Assembly (NCBI GenBank): GCA_030340625.1
Contig: JAOPHQ010001995.1
Coordinates: forward strand, 441,878-505,877
Direction: 5' to 3'
Source of the DNA: Merluccius polli
Taxonomy: Eukaryota > Chordata > Actinopteri > Gadiformes > Merlucciidae
Length of the DNA: 64,000 nt
Shown here: positions 9,594-20,609 of the stretch, in pieces
Numbering within the stretch: position 1 is the stretch's first letter
Layout: each line of letters opens with the position of its first letter
Program-made: the position numbers and the translations under genes
Notes under the pieces: model-generated
Seen by the model: only the letters and a program-made list of their open reading frames with translations
What the model was told of the DNA's origin: nothing
Databases searched by the model: none

Positions 9594-10675
9594 TATATGT
9601 AGCATTAATTAGATCAAGAATAGAGTACGGTTGTGTGGGATATGGATCAGCAGCGAAATCAGTCCTCTCACAGCTAGATGTTATTCAAGCTCGAGCATTA
9701 AGAACTTGTATAGGAGCAATGAAAACGGCACCAGTCTGCTCCCTCCAGGTAGAAACAGGAGAAATGCCATTATGGCTTAGAAGGAAGCAGCTTGTGGCCA
9801 ATTATTGGATAAACTTAAAAGGGCACAATGATGAACATCCGACAAAGAGAGTTCTGGAGATGTGTTGGGAAAATAAGTTTTGGATGGGTCAGTGAGGGAA
9901 TAGCTGAACAGCTAAATATACAACAAATAGAATTCAGCCCAACAGTTCTGTGGACAGCAATACCAGGATGGATGATACAAGAAACAAACGTAGATCTAGA
10001 AATATGGAAAATCAAAAGAAGAAATAAAACAGCAGATTTAGTGCAGGAATTTTATAAATATGCAGAGGAAAAGTATGGAGATCATATTCAAATATATACA
10101 GATAGATCCAAAGAACAGTTAACAGGAGCAACAGGCGCAGCGATGGTGGTTCCCAGGTATCAGTTCACAGTGTCAACAAGAACATCAGATCATTTAAGTG
10201 TATATGCAGTGGAACTATGTGCAATACTAATAGCAATAGAATGGGTGGAGGACAGGAGGGACAGGAAGAACAATATGTAGCGACTCAGTGTCATCACTCT
10301 TAAGCATTAAAAACAGAACAGCAAAAACACATCAGGAAATACTTTATGAAATACTGTTAAAAACATCCAGATTAACACAACAGGGGAGGGAAATAACGTT
10401 CATGTGGGTTCCAGCACATTTAGGGATACAAGGAAATGAAAAAGCAGACAAGAGTGCTAAGGAGGCAGTAAAGAAAGAGGAGGTGGAAATGAAAGTAAAA
10501 TTATCAAAAGCAGAGGGGAAAAGTTTAATATGGAAAGAAATAAACAAGCAGTGGAGTCAACATTGGAAGGAGCAGGAAAAAGGGAGACATTTATATAAAT
10601 TACAAAGTGTAGTAGGAGAGATCGGATGTAAAGTAGACAATAGAACAGAGCAAGTAACCATGAGAACCATGACCT
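9594..10675 (+). pseudogene. LINE RT C-terminus and RNase H domain (I-group), broken
   Basis: The LINE resumes right after the mariner. The first part is the RT connection region (SRIEYGCVGYGSAAKSVLSQL). It is followed by RNase H with IQIYTDRSKE (Asp), YAVELCAILIAIEW (Glu) and FMWVPAHLGIQGNEKAD (His, Asp), which degrades the RNA strand during target-primed reverse transcription. The protein switches frame near 9828-9890 and has stops around 10278, so it is inactive. The LINE-like sequence ends near 10675; no 3' tail or poly(A) is recognised. Confidence 0.8.
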
Positions 10676-10707
10676 GTGCATGAGCAATCATCGCACCCAG
10701 GATAAAG
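10676..10707 (+). repeat. Short repeat shared with 38740-38771 (inverted)
   Basis: About 30 of 32 bases match the reverse complement of 38740-38771 (core GCACCCAGGATAAA). It begins where LINE similarity ends, so it probably marks a different, unidentified repeat family. Confidence 0.6.
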
Positions 10708-11271
10708 CTATCAACATGAGAGCGAGAGAGAGAGAGAGACTGTCATGGCAGCATGCTACATCTGCTTGGCAAATACCATCTTGCCATCTCCAATAAATGC
10801 ATTCTCAAACAACATCTACCTGTGTCGGAGGGCCCCAGCAAAAGCCACTAAGATGGCGTGTGGCAGGGAGCAACTGCCACACTCAGCACAAGCTGTAAAG
10901 TTATTTCTAAATTGGCCCCTAGGGGTAGACTAATCCTTTCTTTTCAACAAACAAACACACACGGAAGCAGGTGTGCGGACAACTTCCTGGACTAAAACAT
11001 GCAGTGCAGGTTTCTAGCAATTGGGGCGCTGTTGTCTCCACCTGCTTGAATTCCATTCACGTCACTAACTTTTGTTGGCATGTACAAAGAACATTTGTCT
11101 GACCAAAGCAATTTAACAATTAAGCAAAAAGAACAAATAGTCTATTTCAACAAAACACATTAAAAAAGCGAGATATGGCATCGTCTGGCCATGACAACAG
11201 GGGCGGGACTGATGCCACGCAGTCCATCCTCCCCCATGCGGACACGCCCACCGATAGACCCGGGCCGACCC
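10708..11271. other. Unassigned sequence between LINE and Gypsy A
   Basis: About 560 bp with a short (GA)n run at 10724-10738. No gene or terminal repeat is recognised. The last five bases, GACCC, are the target duplication of Gypsy A. Confidence 0.5.
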
Positions 11272-11459
11272 TGTAGTATATAGTGCCGCGCACTGATACA
11301 CTTGATGTTAATGTGACGTACGTAAGGATATGTTAGTGAAGTGTGTAGAGCGAAGCATGAAGTTGGTGCGGTTGTTACACGAGTGTGAAATAAACAGACA
11401 CTGTTAATTACCTCCTGAGCTTTATTAAGAAGACACGGTCATGACAACAAACTATTACA
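11272..11459 (+). repeat. Gypsy A 5' LTR
   Basis: 188 bp, TGTAGTATATAG to CTATTACA, with an AATAAA poly(A) signal near 11389. Confidence 0.93.
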
Positions 11460-11477
11460 TGGTGCCAGAAGTTGGTC
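11460..11477 (+). promoter_or_regulatory. Gypsy A primer-binding site
   Basis: TGGTGCCAGAAGTTGG directly abuts the 5' LTR, the normal place for tRNA priming. The tRNA was not identified. Confidence 0.6.
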
Positions 11478-11595
11478 CATTTCGTCATCTTGCCTAGAGA
11501 AACGAGCACCGGAGTTTTCTGAGCTAAAGGAGCTGCGGCTGACACAGGTACCAGCCGGGTGGATTATCCGCGATAGACGGGCTAGCTATCTGAAG

Positions 11596-11725
11596 ATGGA
11601 ACAGTTTAAACTACCGTCACCGCTGGTGTTAACTGGCAATTTGGGTTAAAATTGGAGACGATGGGAACAGCGCTTCCGAATATACATGACCGCGAGTGGA
11701 GCAGAGGAAAAGGATGAGAAGGTAC
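11596..11725 (+). pseudogene. Gypsy A gag, N-terminal part
   Basis: Starts at ATG 11596 (MEQFKLPSPLVLTGN). It has an in-frame TAA about 17 codons in, then WEQRFRIYMTASG-like gag sequence up to the Gypsy B insertion. Gag continues at 17427/17432. The GRTAC duplication flanks Gypsy B (GGTAC at 11721-11725, GATAC at 17427-17431). Confidence 0.75.
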
Positions 11726-11997
11726 TGTAAAATCCCAGAATAAGACTCTGACTCAGACGTAGTGTTTAGTTCGCTTTAGTGAATACTCAACACAATTATA
11801 ACATTCACGTTTCGCTGTACAGAAATGTAAACAACTTCTGACTTCCTTCCACTTTCTTCTCTGTCTTTCTTTCCCATTTCTCCCACCACCAGCTCCAAAC
11901 GCCCCTTGTGGACTACATTAACATCACATGTGACTGAAACACTATTGCTGTAACTTTCACAGAAACATCACACATGTTATGTAGTAGGAACATTACA
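11726..11997 (-). repeat. Gypsy B 3' LTR
   Basis: 272-bp copy of the LTR at 17152-17426. On the minus strand it follows the polypurine tract. Confidence 0.92.
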
Positions 11998-12011
11998 ACC
12001 CTCTCCTTCTT
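11998..12011 (-). promoter_or_regulatory. Gypsy B polypurine tract
   Basis: Minus strand reads AAGAAGGAGAGGGT immediately before the 3' LTR, the usual second-strand primer. Confidence 0.7.
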
Positions 12012-12198
12012 ACTTTTTTTTATTTTATTTTATTTTTTATAACAACAACAGTTAAACAGTCTAACTCAAGTCTTTCTTTTGCATTATATCCTGCAGTGTA
12101 TATACATCATTCAAAATCAGTGAAATGTGAAGGAGGTCCCCTGTTCATCCTGACCGGGTATCTGCGAGCAGGTGACTGAGACCCAGGGGGGTCAGGGG

Positions 12199-13690
12199 CT
12201 ATGCCATAGCATCTTGTCCATTGTTCATGATTTTCCACCCAGATGACTGGGTGTGGTGATTTTCAACCGCCGGTAGAGTCTTGAAGTGGGATGAGTTCCT
12301 GGTGATGACATGGTCGTTACGTTTGGCTGTCACCATGGAACCTTTGACAGCGATGACCTTGTATGGGCATGGATTATAGGCAGGGCATAGCTTCCCTTCC
12401 TTCTTCTGACGACACAAAACTCTGACACCCACTTTCAGAGCCACAGGAGCAACGTGACGCGTCTTGTCCGCATTAAGTTTCATCTTGTTCTTCGCCACAG
12501 CATCGGCTTGTCGTAACTTTGCGTCTGTGTGAGACTGGAAGGGAAGAGGGGATTCAGGCAGCTTAATTCTGAGGGGCCTACCAAACAGCACATCAGCAGG
12601 GGCTATCCCAGTGGAGCAGTGAGGTGTGGCACGATAGTTGCGGAGAAATGCATAAAGAGTCTGTTTCCATGGATGGCCGTCAACACAGGCAGCACGTATA
12701 GTCTTTCCGAGCGTGCGCATGAAACGCTCAGCTTCAGCATTAGCCTGGGGCCACAGTGGAGTTATTTTCCTATGTTTGAAACCCAAATATGTTGCAAAGT
12801 TTGCAAATTCTGAGCTTTGGAAGGGTGGGCCATTGTCTGTCTTAACCTCCAGTGGAATTCCCAGAGTAGAGAATATTTTGTCAAGTTTAGGAATCGTGGC
12901 TCTGGCTGACGTAGACTGTAAAATCTCTACCTCTGGATACCTGGAGTATTCATCAATGACCACTAGGAGATAATCACCAGATGGGAATGGGCCACAGAAA
13001 TCTACACCAACTTTTTCCCACGGTGATGATGGCAGCTCAGACATGCGAAGAGGTTCTTGTGTGTGGTTAGGAAGAACAACAGCCTGACATGGTATGCAGC
13101 CAGATATCATGGTTTCTACTTGTCTGTCGATGCCAGGGAACCAGACTTTCTCTCTGATCAACTTTTTTGTTTTGACCACCCCCTGGTGGCCTTCATGCGC
13201 CAGTGATATTGCTTTGTTTTGTAGAGACTGCGGGATGACAATCTTTGTGCCTCGTAATACAGTGTCATCAGAAGCAGTCACTGTTAGTTCATCTTTGATT
13301 TTTCGAAGTGACATTAGAGCAGCAACATCAACTCCATCAGCAAAATCCTGTTTCTCAGATAATGACCCCCACGAGCCTTCCTTGAGGAGTTGAATGACTT
13401 TGCATAAAGTAGGGTCAGTTCTGGTTGCTTCCTGAATTTCAGCTAATGTCATAGCCTTAGGGACAGCATGTGTAGTGACAAAGTTCACATATTCCTCTGC
13501 TTGTCTTTCAGTGTTTGAAGCTTCCTGACAGATGTGCGATAGCTGCGCAGGGTGGCGTGACATGTAATCAGCTGGGTTGTCCTTGTCCTGATTTGTAACG
13601 GACCGTGTAGTTGTAGGATTGCAGACGTAGACTCCAGCGTTCTATGCGTGCAGGCGGCTTAGATTTGGGGTTGTTGAAAATGCATTCTAA
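12199..13690 (-). pseudogene. Gypsy B RNase H C-terminus and integrase
   Basis: The segment from 13690 ends RNase H and the linker (LECIFNNPKSKPPARIERW). A one-base frameshift near 13566 separates it from the 454-aa integrase frame (13563-12199). The integrase has an H-H-C-C finger (HEGHQG to CIPCQ) and the D-D-E core VGVDFCGPF, KTDNGPPF and NAEAERFMR, so its catalytic triad is intact. It inserts retrotransposon cDNA. A C-terminal chromodomain is not evident; the tail has VLCRQKKEGKLCPAYNPCPY-type SH3-like sequence. Confidence 0.85.
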
Positions 13691-14240
13691 AGGTGTGTTC
13701 ACACCGCACTTCGCCCCGCGACACGTTTCAATGTTAAGTGAACGTGGAGACGCGAATCGGGCGAATTTTTTTTTCGCCGATACGCGCGACAAGATTTGAT
13801 TGACAGCGCGAAATGTTTCCTCGTGAACGGCGAGCGCGTTCACGTGGATTCGCGCCGCGAATAATTCGCCCCGCGAATAAAGTTAAAATATTTCAACTTC
13901 TTCGCGGCATTCGCGTTGAAACAGCCAATCAGCGTTCACTCCCTGAGTGACGTAGCGTTCACTGCCTGATCCAGATCAGACAGCAATATGGAAGAAACGT
14001 CTCTCCCTCTTCCACAACAGATACAGACACGCAATGGTGGTTATCTCGGCCATGGTTGATGAGAGACTGAATTGGCATGAAGGACTGTTGCCAGGCAAAA
14101 AAAAAATTCGCCCCGCGAATAATTCGCCCCGCGAATGCACACAAAAATGCACAGCGACAGATTATGATTTGTCGCGCGGCAACATTCGCCTATTCGCGCG
14201 AATAGGCGAAATGGGACAAAGTGCGGTGTGAACACACAGT
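13691..14240. mobile_element. MITE with GTGTGTTCACACC ends, TAA-flanked
   Basis: 550 bp with ends GTGTGTTCACACCGCACTT and its inverse, inserted in the Gypsy B RNase H. The flanks are compatible with a 3-bp TAA duplication, as in PIF/Harbinger, with one base lost on the right. The interior repeats the motif TTCGCCCCGCGAATAATTCG near both ends. A short ORF inside is unrecognised. The superfamily is uncertain. Confidence 0.7.
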
Positions 14241-16449
14241 TAAGGTTTATGATCACTGACAAGGGTAAAAGGGGCTCCATAGAGGTATATGTGAAAATGC
14301 TCACAGCCCCACACAATGGCGAGAGCTTCACGTTCTGTTTGTGAATATTTTTGTTCAATGGGGGACAATGCTCTGCTAGCATAGCTAACCACTCTGGCTG
14401 GTTCTTGTGGGCTGTTTCTCTGTGCCAATACAGCCCCAAGACCCACTGGGCTTGCATCAACTACCAGTTCAGTCAATTTGTGTGGGTCAAAGTAGGTCAT
14501 CACAGCATCACTCGTTAAGCTTTGTTTCATTTCCTCCAAAGATGTCTGGTGCTCGTCTGTCCAACTCCAATGAACAGTTTTTTTTGTAAGCTCCCTCAGG
14601 GGTTGAGTGATCGTGGCAAAATCCTTGATGAAACGGGCGCTGTAATTCGCCATGCCAAGGAGACTGCGGACCTCACTGGCATTGGTTGGGGCAGCAGCGT
14701 CATGAAGTGCCTGAACTTTCTTGGGATCAGGAGAGAATCCTCCATCTGAGAATGTGTATCCAAAGAAGTCCAGTGTGGTTTGTGCGTATGAACACTTGGC
14801 CTTGTTAAGAGTCAGATTTCTCTCTTTGAGTCGCTGAAATGTTGCTCTTAGAGCTTGATCATGAGCAGCCTTCGTTTTACCGAACACCAAAATGTCATCA
14901 CTTAGGTTGATAACACCTGGGATGCCATCCAGTGTCTGTTGTACAGCATTTTGAAATACCTCTGCGGCAGAGGAGACTCCAAAACTCAGTCTTTTGTAAC
15001 GTCGTAGTCCTACATGAGTGGAGAATGTTGTGATATATCGTGAGGCTGGTTCTAGTTCTAGCTGATGATATCCACAGTTTAAATCCAGCTTTGAGAAGAA
15101 CCTGGCTCCATTCAGTGACTGTATCACGTCATCTACTGTAGGTGTGAGATGTCTTTCTCGTTCTATGGCCTGATTTGGTATCCTCATGTCCACACAAATG
15201 CGCACCGCTTCCGGGTCTTTTGGCTTTGGGACAGGGACAATTGGAGAGACCCATGGAGTGGGACCATCCACCTTCTCTATGATGTCGAGATCCTCTAGAC
15301 GTTGCAGTTCAGCTTCAATTCGCTTCCTCATGTGAAACGGTACTCTTCTATGAGGTTGTGCGGTGGGAGGAACATCTTTCTTTATATGCAACTTGACCTG
15401 AAAATCTTTTAATTTACCCACCCCTTGAAAAAGGTCAGCAAACTCAGTGAGCAGAGTATCTACAGCATTCACTTCTGTCTGGTTTGAGGTTGTTGTTAGC
15501 TGCACTGGCTGTTGCGGGGATGTGTGTAGTGTGTTGGCAACTTTGATTAGTCCTAGCTGACTGGCAGTATTATAGCCAAGCAAACTGCCGTTACTTCCTT
15601 GTAACACATGAAATGTTGCATTTGTGAATTTTGACTTGGATTCCACCAGGGAGGTGAACTTTCCCACGGTGGGCAGTGGGGTACGTGACCCATAAGAAAA
15701 GATGGGAACTGTGCTTTTACTGAGTGGGGGCCTGTATTTCAGTCTCTGATATGTTGTTTCATCAATGATATTCACAGTTGCCCCTGAATCAAGCATCACT
15801 TTTATGTCGCAGTCACCAACTTTTATTTTTGCATGTGGGAGATTTGCTTTTGGCTGCGACACTGTGTACAGATATTCCTCGGAAGACTCTGTGTCTGCAG
15901 TATTTGCCGCTTGAGACGTGATGCTACTGTTTCCACTGGTGTGTACATAATGCACTTCATGTCTTCCTCTGATGCTGCTTTGTGACCCTTTAGAGCGACA
16001 GCATTTAGCAAAATGTCCTTGTTTTCCACAAGCACTGCATAATTTTCCTCGTGCTGGACACGGCATTCCTTCGCGGTGGGGAAACGTACCAGAGCAGTTG
16101 TAGCATCTTTTCTTTAAAACTCCTCTCCCCATATCTACAGCCAGAACGTTTTCCCTCATGTTTACTTGAACTGTGCTTTGTTGTATTTGTTCCATTCCTG
16201 AAGCTTGAATCTCAGCAAGTGCCATAGTTCTGCCAAGTGTTAGAAGCTCAGTTAACGTCATCTCGGGTCTCTGTAGTGCTTGACGTCGTAGTTTATTACA
16301 TGTGCACGTTTGAATAATCATAGTTTTGATTTCTCTCTCAACATCAGGAAAATCACAGGTTGCTGCTAATTGCCGTAGTCTTGTGTGATAGGAATCCAGT
16401 GTTTCTCCTGTTAATTGTTTAGCTTGTCTGAATTTGTAGGTCTCATATG
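14241..16449 (-). pseudogene. Gypsy B gag C-terminus, protease, RT and RNase H
   Basis: One open frame covers the gag C-terminus (KFRQAKQLTGETLDSYH), a CCHC-like knuckle (CSACGKQGHFAKCC), an aspartic protease (VMLDSGATVNIID), RT (ICVDMRIPNQAI, KLDLNCGYHQL, LSFGVSSAAEVFQ, LSDDILVFG) and RNase H up to LVSDHKP, where the MITE cuts it. The RT catalytic box is LSDD instead of YxDD. The 5' end is cut by a solo LTR at 16450. Apart from these insertions the frame is open, consistent with young age. Confidence 0.88.
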
Positions 16450-16834
16450 TGTTGCGAATAAATAATGACATGTATCAGCAGGCTATAATATCTGCACACA
16501 GCCAGGAGTAGAAATAAATATACAAGTTGTAGTAACTGCACCTCAACACATGATGGCGGCAAACAACATACTGGGGGCGGCGCTTAACGCTAGCCATTGT
16601 GCGTCATGGAGGCCACGCCTCCTGCCCAGAGGCATCCGGCGGAAACATCCGGTTAGGATCAGAATCGTTCAGGCAGACCTCCAGAGGGATGCGCGGACGA
16701 TCTCTCCACGCGCGTGGCATTTACATTTACTTTCCCCACATGCTTGGTAGATTAAGATAACTAAACCTAAACAAATAAAGTGAGTTAAAGCGATTCCTGT
16801 GTCAGCGGCCTCCTTCCTCGGAACATTTTCCCCA
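16450..16834 (+). mobile_element. Solo LTR in Gypsy B gag
   Basis: 385 bp, TGTTGCGAATAAA to TTTCCCCA, flanked by CATATG on both sides (16444-16449, 16835-16840). It has AATAAA near 16774. A related copy lies at 43174-43576. No internal retroelement genes are present, so it is an LTR-LTR recombination product. Confidence 0.78.
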
Positions 16835-17110
16835 CATATGTTATGTTAATTTTGGGGGAAAAGTACTCACTCAATTTGTCTTTGGCGCGTGTATAGTCTT
16901 TTGCTTCCCCGGTGTCTGTGAGCGTATCAAAGATGTCTTGTACTCCTTCCCCTGCATAGTGCAAAAGCATTGCACGTTTCCTTGCATCATCCTTTACATC
17001 CAAAACGATGATGAAGTTTTCAAAACGCTGTACCCACTTCTTCCAACGGACAGATGAGCTTTGATCCTCGTTGATATCAAAAGCCGGGAATGACGGCAGA
17101 ATGAAGGCAT
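16835..17110 (-). pseudogene. Gypsy B gag N-terminal part
   Basis: Minus-strand gag reading PSFPAFDINEDQSSSVRW, then DVKDDARKRAMLLHYAGEG and EYFSPKINITY, where the solo LTR interrupts. The protein resumes at 16449 (TYKFRQAKQ). I see no in-frame ATG at the expected start, so the initiator may be mutated. Confidence 0.75.
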
Positions 17111-17132
17111 GTTCGTGGAGAGAATGAAACCG

Positions 17133-17150
17133 GTTGAATCCTCGTCGCCA
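17133..17150 (-). promoter_or_regulatory. Gypsy B primer-binding site
   Basis: Minus strand reads TGGCGACGAGGATTC next to the 5' LTR. The tRNA was not identified. Confidence 0.55.
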
Positions 17151-17151
17151 G

Positions 17152-17426
17152 TGTAAAATCCCAGAATAAGACTCTGACTCAGACGTAGTGTTTAGTTCGC
17201 TTTAGTGAATACTCAACACAATTATAACATTCACGTTTCGCTGTACAGAAATGTAAACAACTTCTGACTTCCTTCCACTTTCTTCTTCTCTGTCTTTCTT
17301 TCCCATTTCTCCCACCACCAGCTCCAAACGCCCCTTGTGGACTACATTAACATCACATGTGACTGAAACACTATTGCTGTAACTTTCACAGAAACATCAC
17401 ACATGTTATGTAGTAGGAACATTACA
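17152..17426 (-). repeat. Gypsy B 5' LTR
   Basis: 275-bp partner of 11726-11997. Confidence 0.92.
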
Positions 17427-18096
17427 GATACAAGTGGCTATTCTGCTGCACGCAATAGGCGAAGAAGCATTGGAGGTATACAACACGCTGGATGTTGATG
17501 TCAACGAAGACGGTGACCTCACGGTGAGTGGAATACTGGATGCTTTCAAGGCATACTGTTTACCGAGGAAGAACACAGTATTTGAGAGGCACCAGTTTTG
17601 GGCGCACCCAATGACAGAAAACATCTCCATTGAAAAGTATGTAACGGAACTGAGACAGAAAAGTAAGGACTGTGAATTTGGCACCTCAGAACATGATATG
17701 ATTAGAGACAAGATCGTGTTCAGTTTGAAAGACCAGCGCTTGAAAGACAGACTTTTGAGAGAACCTAATCTCACGTTGGAGAGAGCAATAGACACATGTC
17801 GTGCTTCGGAGACAGCAAAAGCGCAGATACAAGCAATGGGAGCAGCTAACCAGGAGAAAGCGGTGCATGTGCTCCACAAGCGCAAAACAGAAGATCAGCA
17901 ACCACAGAATAAAATAAAGCAACAGCCAGCCCAATGGACACAAAGCAAAGCACAAAACAAAACTGTGGGAAGTCACACCAGCCACGCCAGTGCCCAGCAT
18001 ATGGAGTGACCTGCAACAGATGTGGTAAGCAGAACCATTATGCACAGATGTGTGGATCAGGTCAAATACAGACAAGAAAGGCTGTACATGAATTAG
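17427..18096 (+). pseudogene. Gypsy A gag C-terminal part with zinc knuckle
   Basis: Resumes with QVAILLHAIGEEALEVYN and runs through NTVFERHQFWAH and LRQKSKDCEFG, typical gag helices. The CCHC knuckle (CNRCGKQNHYAQMC, about 18012-18053) is in another frame, so there is a one-base shift near 17950. A second shift near 18090 leads to the protease frame. Programmed frameshifting between gag and pol is possible for the second; the first looks like a lesion or a sequence error. Confidence 0.8.
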
Positions 18097-19535
18097 ATGC
18101 AGAAATTGATGCCCTGGTTTTCAAGCATAACTGTAGACAATACCCTCATCCAATTCAAATTGGACACAGGAGCAGAGGCCAATGTCCTGCCATTTCAAGT
18201 GTTCAAAAGTATGGTGAGGAAGGCCAGACGTGGGAAGAGAACAAAGCTTAGCCTGAAACACACTGAAACTGTGCTGATGGCATATGGAGGGGCGAGACTG
18301 AAGCCTGAAGGCATGCTCATACTCACATGTTCCACAGCTAGGGCCCAAGCAAAGCTTACATTTTATGTGTCAAAGCACTCCTCAGTACCGATCTTAGGAA
18401 GAGAAGCATGTGAACAGCTGAGCCTGATCAAAAGAGTGGAGGTGGACACGTTGAATGTGAATCGCTTGGCAACGAAGGAGGACCTGCTCATCCAGCACCC
18501 AACAGTCTTTGATGGTCTTGGTGAGTTTGATGGTGAATATCACATCCACATAGACCCTAACATCACACCAGTGATACATGGGTGTAGAAAAATACCACTG
18601 GCAATATTGGACAGACTCAAAGACACACTAGACAGCCTGCTGCAAGCTGATGTGATCACACGAGTGACAGAGCCCACATCGTGGGTAAACAGCCTTGTGG
18701 TCACTGAAAAGAAAGACAAGAATAAATTGCGAGTCTGTTTGGATCCCAGTGATCTGAATAAGGCGATCTTGAGACAGCATTACTCCATTCCAACAACAGA
18801 TGAGGTATTGAGCAAGCTTGCTGGTAAGAAAATATTTTCTGTGCTAGATGAAAAGGATGGCTACTGGCAGGTGAAGCTGGACGAAGCATCATCGCTGCTG
18901 TGCACGTTCAACACCCCATGGGGGAGATACAGATTCAAACGCCTTCCTTTCGGAATCAAATCAGCAAGCAAAGTTTTTCAGCAACGCAACTGTGAAACCT
19001 TTGGAGACATAGAAGGAGTTCACATCATAGCCGATGATATGATCATTGCGGCTTCTACAGAGACAGAACACGACGAGATACTACAGAAAGTGCTGGCGAG
19101 AGCAAAGGAAGCAAACGTAAAATTCAACAAAGACAAAATACAGTTTAAAGTTGACAGGGTTAAATACATGGGACATGTTGTTACTGCAGAAGGGGTGAAG
19201 GCAGATGAAGCAAAAATCAAAGCCATCACAGAAATGCCCCCACCGGCTGATAAAGCAGGACTACAGCGAATGTTAGGCATGATAAAATATCTCGCACAAT
19301 ACATTCCAGGTGAGGCCACCCTTACTGCACCTTTGAGACAGCTGCTGCGTAAAGACATGGTGTGGCTGTGGCAACATGAACACGACGAAGCCATCAAAAA
19401 GCTCAAAGTTGCCCTCACAAATGCACCAGTGCTCAAGTTCTTTGATCCAAAGGAACAGCTTGACATACAGGCTGATGCATCCAAGGACGGTTTAGGAGCA
19501 TGTCTGCTACAAGATGGACACCCAATAGCCTATGC
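18097..19535 (+). pseudogene. Gypsy A protease, RT and start of RNase H
   Basis: Aspartic protease with FKLDTGAEANVLP, then RT with VCLDPSDLNKAI, FSVLDEKDGYWQV, LPFGIKSASKVFQ and IADDMIIAA in place of YxDD, then RNase H beginning DIQADASKDGLGAC. The hAT element cuts the protein after PIAYA. The same protein resumes at 20610. Confidence 0.9.
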
Positions 19536-20609
19536 TAGTGTTGTTTTTGGCGGCCTGTTTTCATTTTAGTCTTAGTCTAGTCTTTGTGTCAAACTGTCAT
19601 TTTAGTCTTTATTAGTTTTAGTCACGTTTGTACTATTTTAGTCTAGTCAAGTTTCAGTCGACTAAAAGTCTGAGCATTTTAGTCTTATTTTAGTCAGAAT
19701 TATCGATGACTATTTTAGTCTAGTTTTAGTTAATGAACATTGTATTTTAGTCTCTTTTTAGTAATGCAATTCTATTTAAACCAGTAAATATAGTACAAGT
19801 ACCTAGTATAGTATAGACAAAACCAACATTTTCTTTAAGTCACCCATTTCACAAGTCAAACAAGGTTATCTTATTATATTATTGTTACCTTATAGACTCA
19901 AGAAAACATTCAATTCCAGACATGGAAGACGCTCTGATTTGAATTTACAACATATTTATTTTACCCACCAAACATGTAAGAAGTACACACACATGGCTAA
20001 CCTGCCAGGTTTTGTTTGAGCTTTAAGGCCTTTACACACCGGGGCGTGACGAATAAACGACACGAAAATGTATACTCGCCTATTTCACATCAAAACTATT
20101 CATAGCGGCAGCGATGCGAATCTGCGACAGTTGCGACATTTGTTCAATACAAGTGAAGCGGCTTTTTCGCCGCGTAATATTTGCGTTCTGTGTGAAAGTA
20201 CTCATGACAAAAACAACAGTAAGAAAACTCATATTTACGTGCGAATTAATCACAGGAAAAAAAACGCCCCGGTGTGTAAAGGCCTTTAACTTGCCGCGAG
20301 TGGGGATTGAGGAAGTGACGTCGCTTGCGTCTTCGCAGTGCGCTGATGCAGCCTCGAGACTCAGGAAACAGAAATATTTCAAAAATAATAATAATAGCGG
20401 GACGAAATGAACGGGACGAAAAGAGTTTTTATTTTGAAAACCACATTTTGTCCCGTTTTTATTCGTCAACAATATTGCATTATAAATTTGATTATAGTTT
20501 TCGTCACATGACCACCATTTTCGTTGCGTCTCGTCTCGTTTTCGTCACGTGATAAAGGTTCGTTGACGACGATATTTAGTCATAATTTTCGTTGACGAAA
20601 GCAACACTA
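19536..20609. mobile_element. Non-autonomous hAT element in Gypsy A RNase H
   Basis: 1,074 bp with TAGTGTTG at one end and CAACACTA at the other, flanked by a perfect 8-bp duplication GCCTATGC (19528-19535, 20610-20617). TTTTAGTC repeats at the left end and TTTTCGT/CGTTGACGA motifs at the right end are sub-terminal repeats. No transposase is visible. It carries a MITE at 20026-20285. Confidence 0.9.
20026..20285. mobile_element. 260-bp MITE with perfect TIRs, TTA-flanked (PIF/Harbinger-type)
   Basis: Perfect 22-bp inverted repeats start AGGCCTTTACACACCGGGGC. Direct TTA copies flank it (20023-20025, 20286-20288). The 3-bp TWA target fits PIF/Harbinger. It is nested in the hAT, itself nested in Gypsy A. 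Confidence 0.88.

Larger units (their letters stand above)
11726..17426 (-). mobile_element. Gypsy B: Ty3/Gypsy LTR retrotransposon, reverse orientation, nested in Gypsy A
   Basis: LTRs 11726-11997 (272 bp) and 17152-17426 (275 bp) differ mainly by one 3-bp TCT indel. Both begin TGTAAAATCCC and end CATTACA on the + strand. The 5-bp target duplication has one mismatch (GGTAC/GATAC). Coding order on the minus strand is gag, CCHC, protease, RT, RNase H, integrase. It carries a solo LTR (16450-16834) in gag and a MITE (13691-14240) in RNase H. It belongs to a different family from Gypsy A. Confidence 0.9.

Noticed and set aside
14407..14749. Plus-strand frames over the Gypsy B RNase H region
   Set aside because: They are shadows of the pol frame on the opposite strand.
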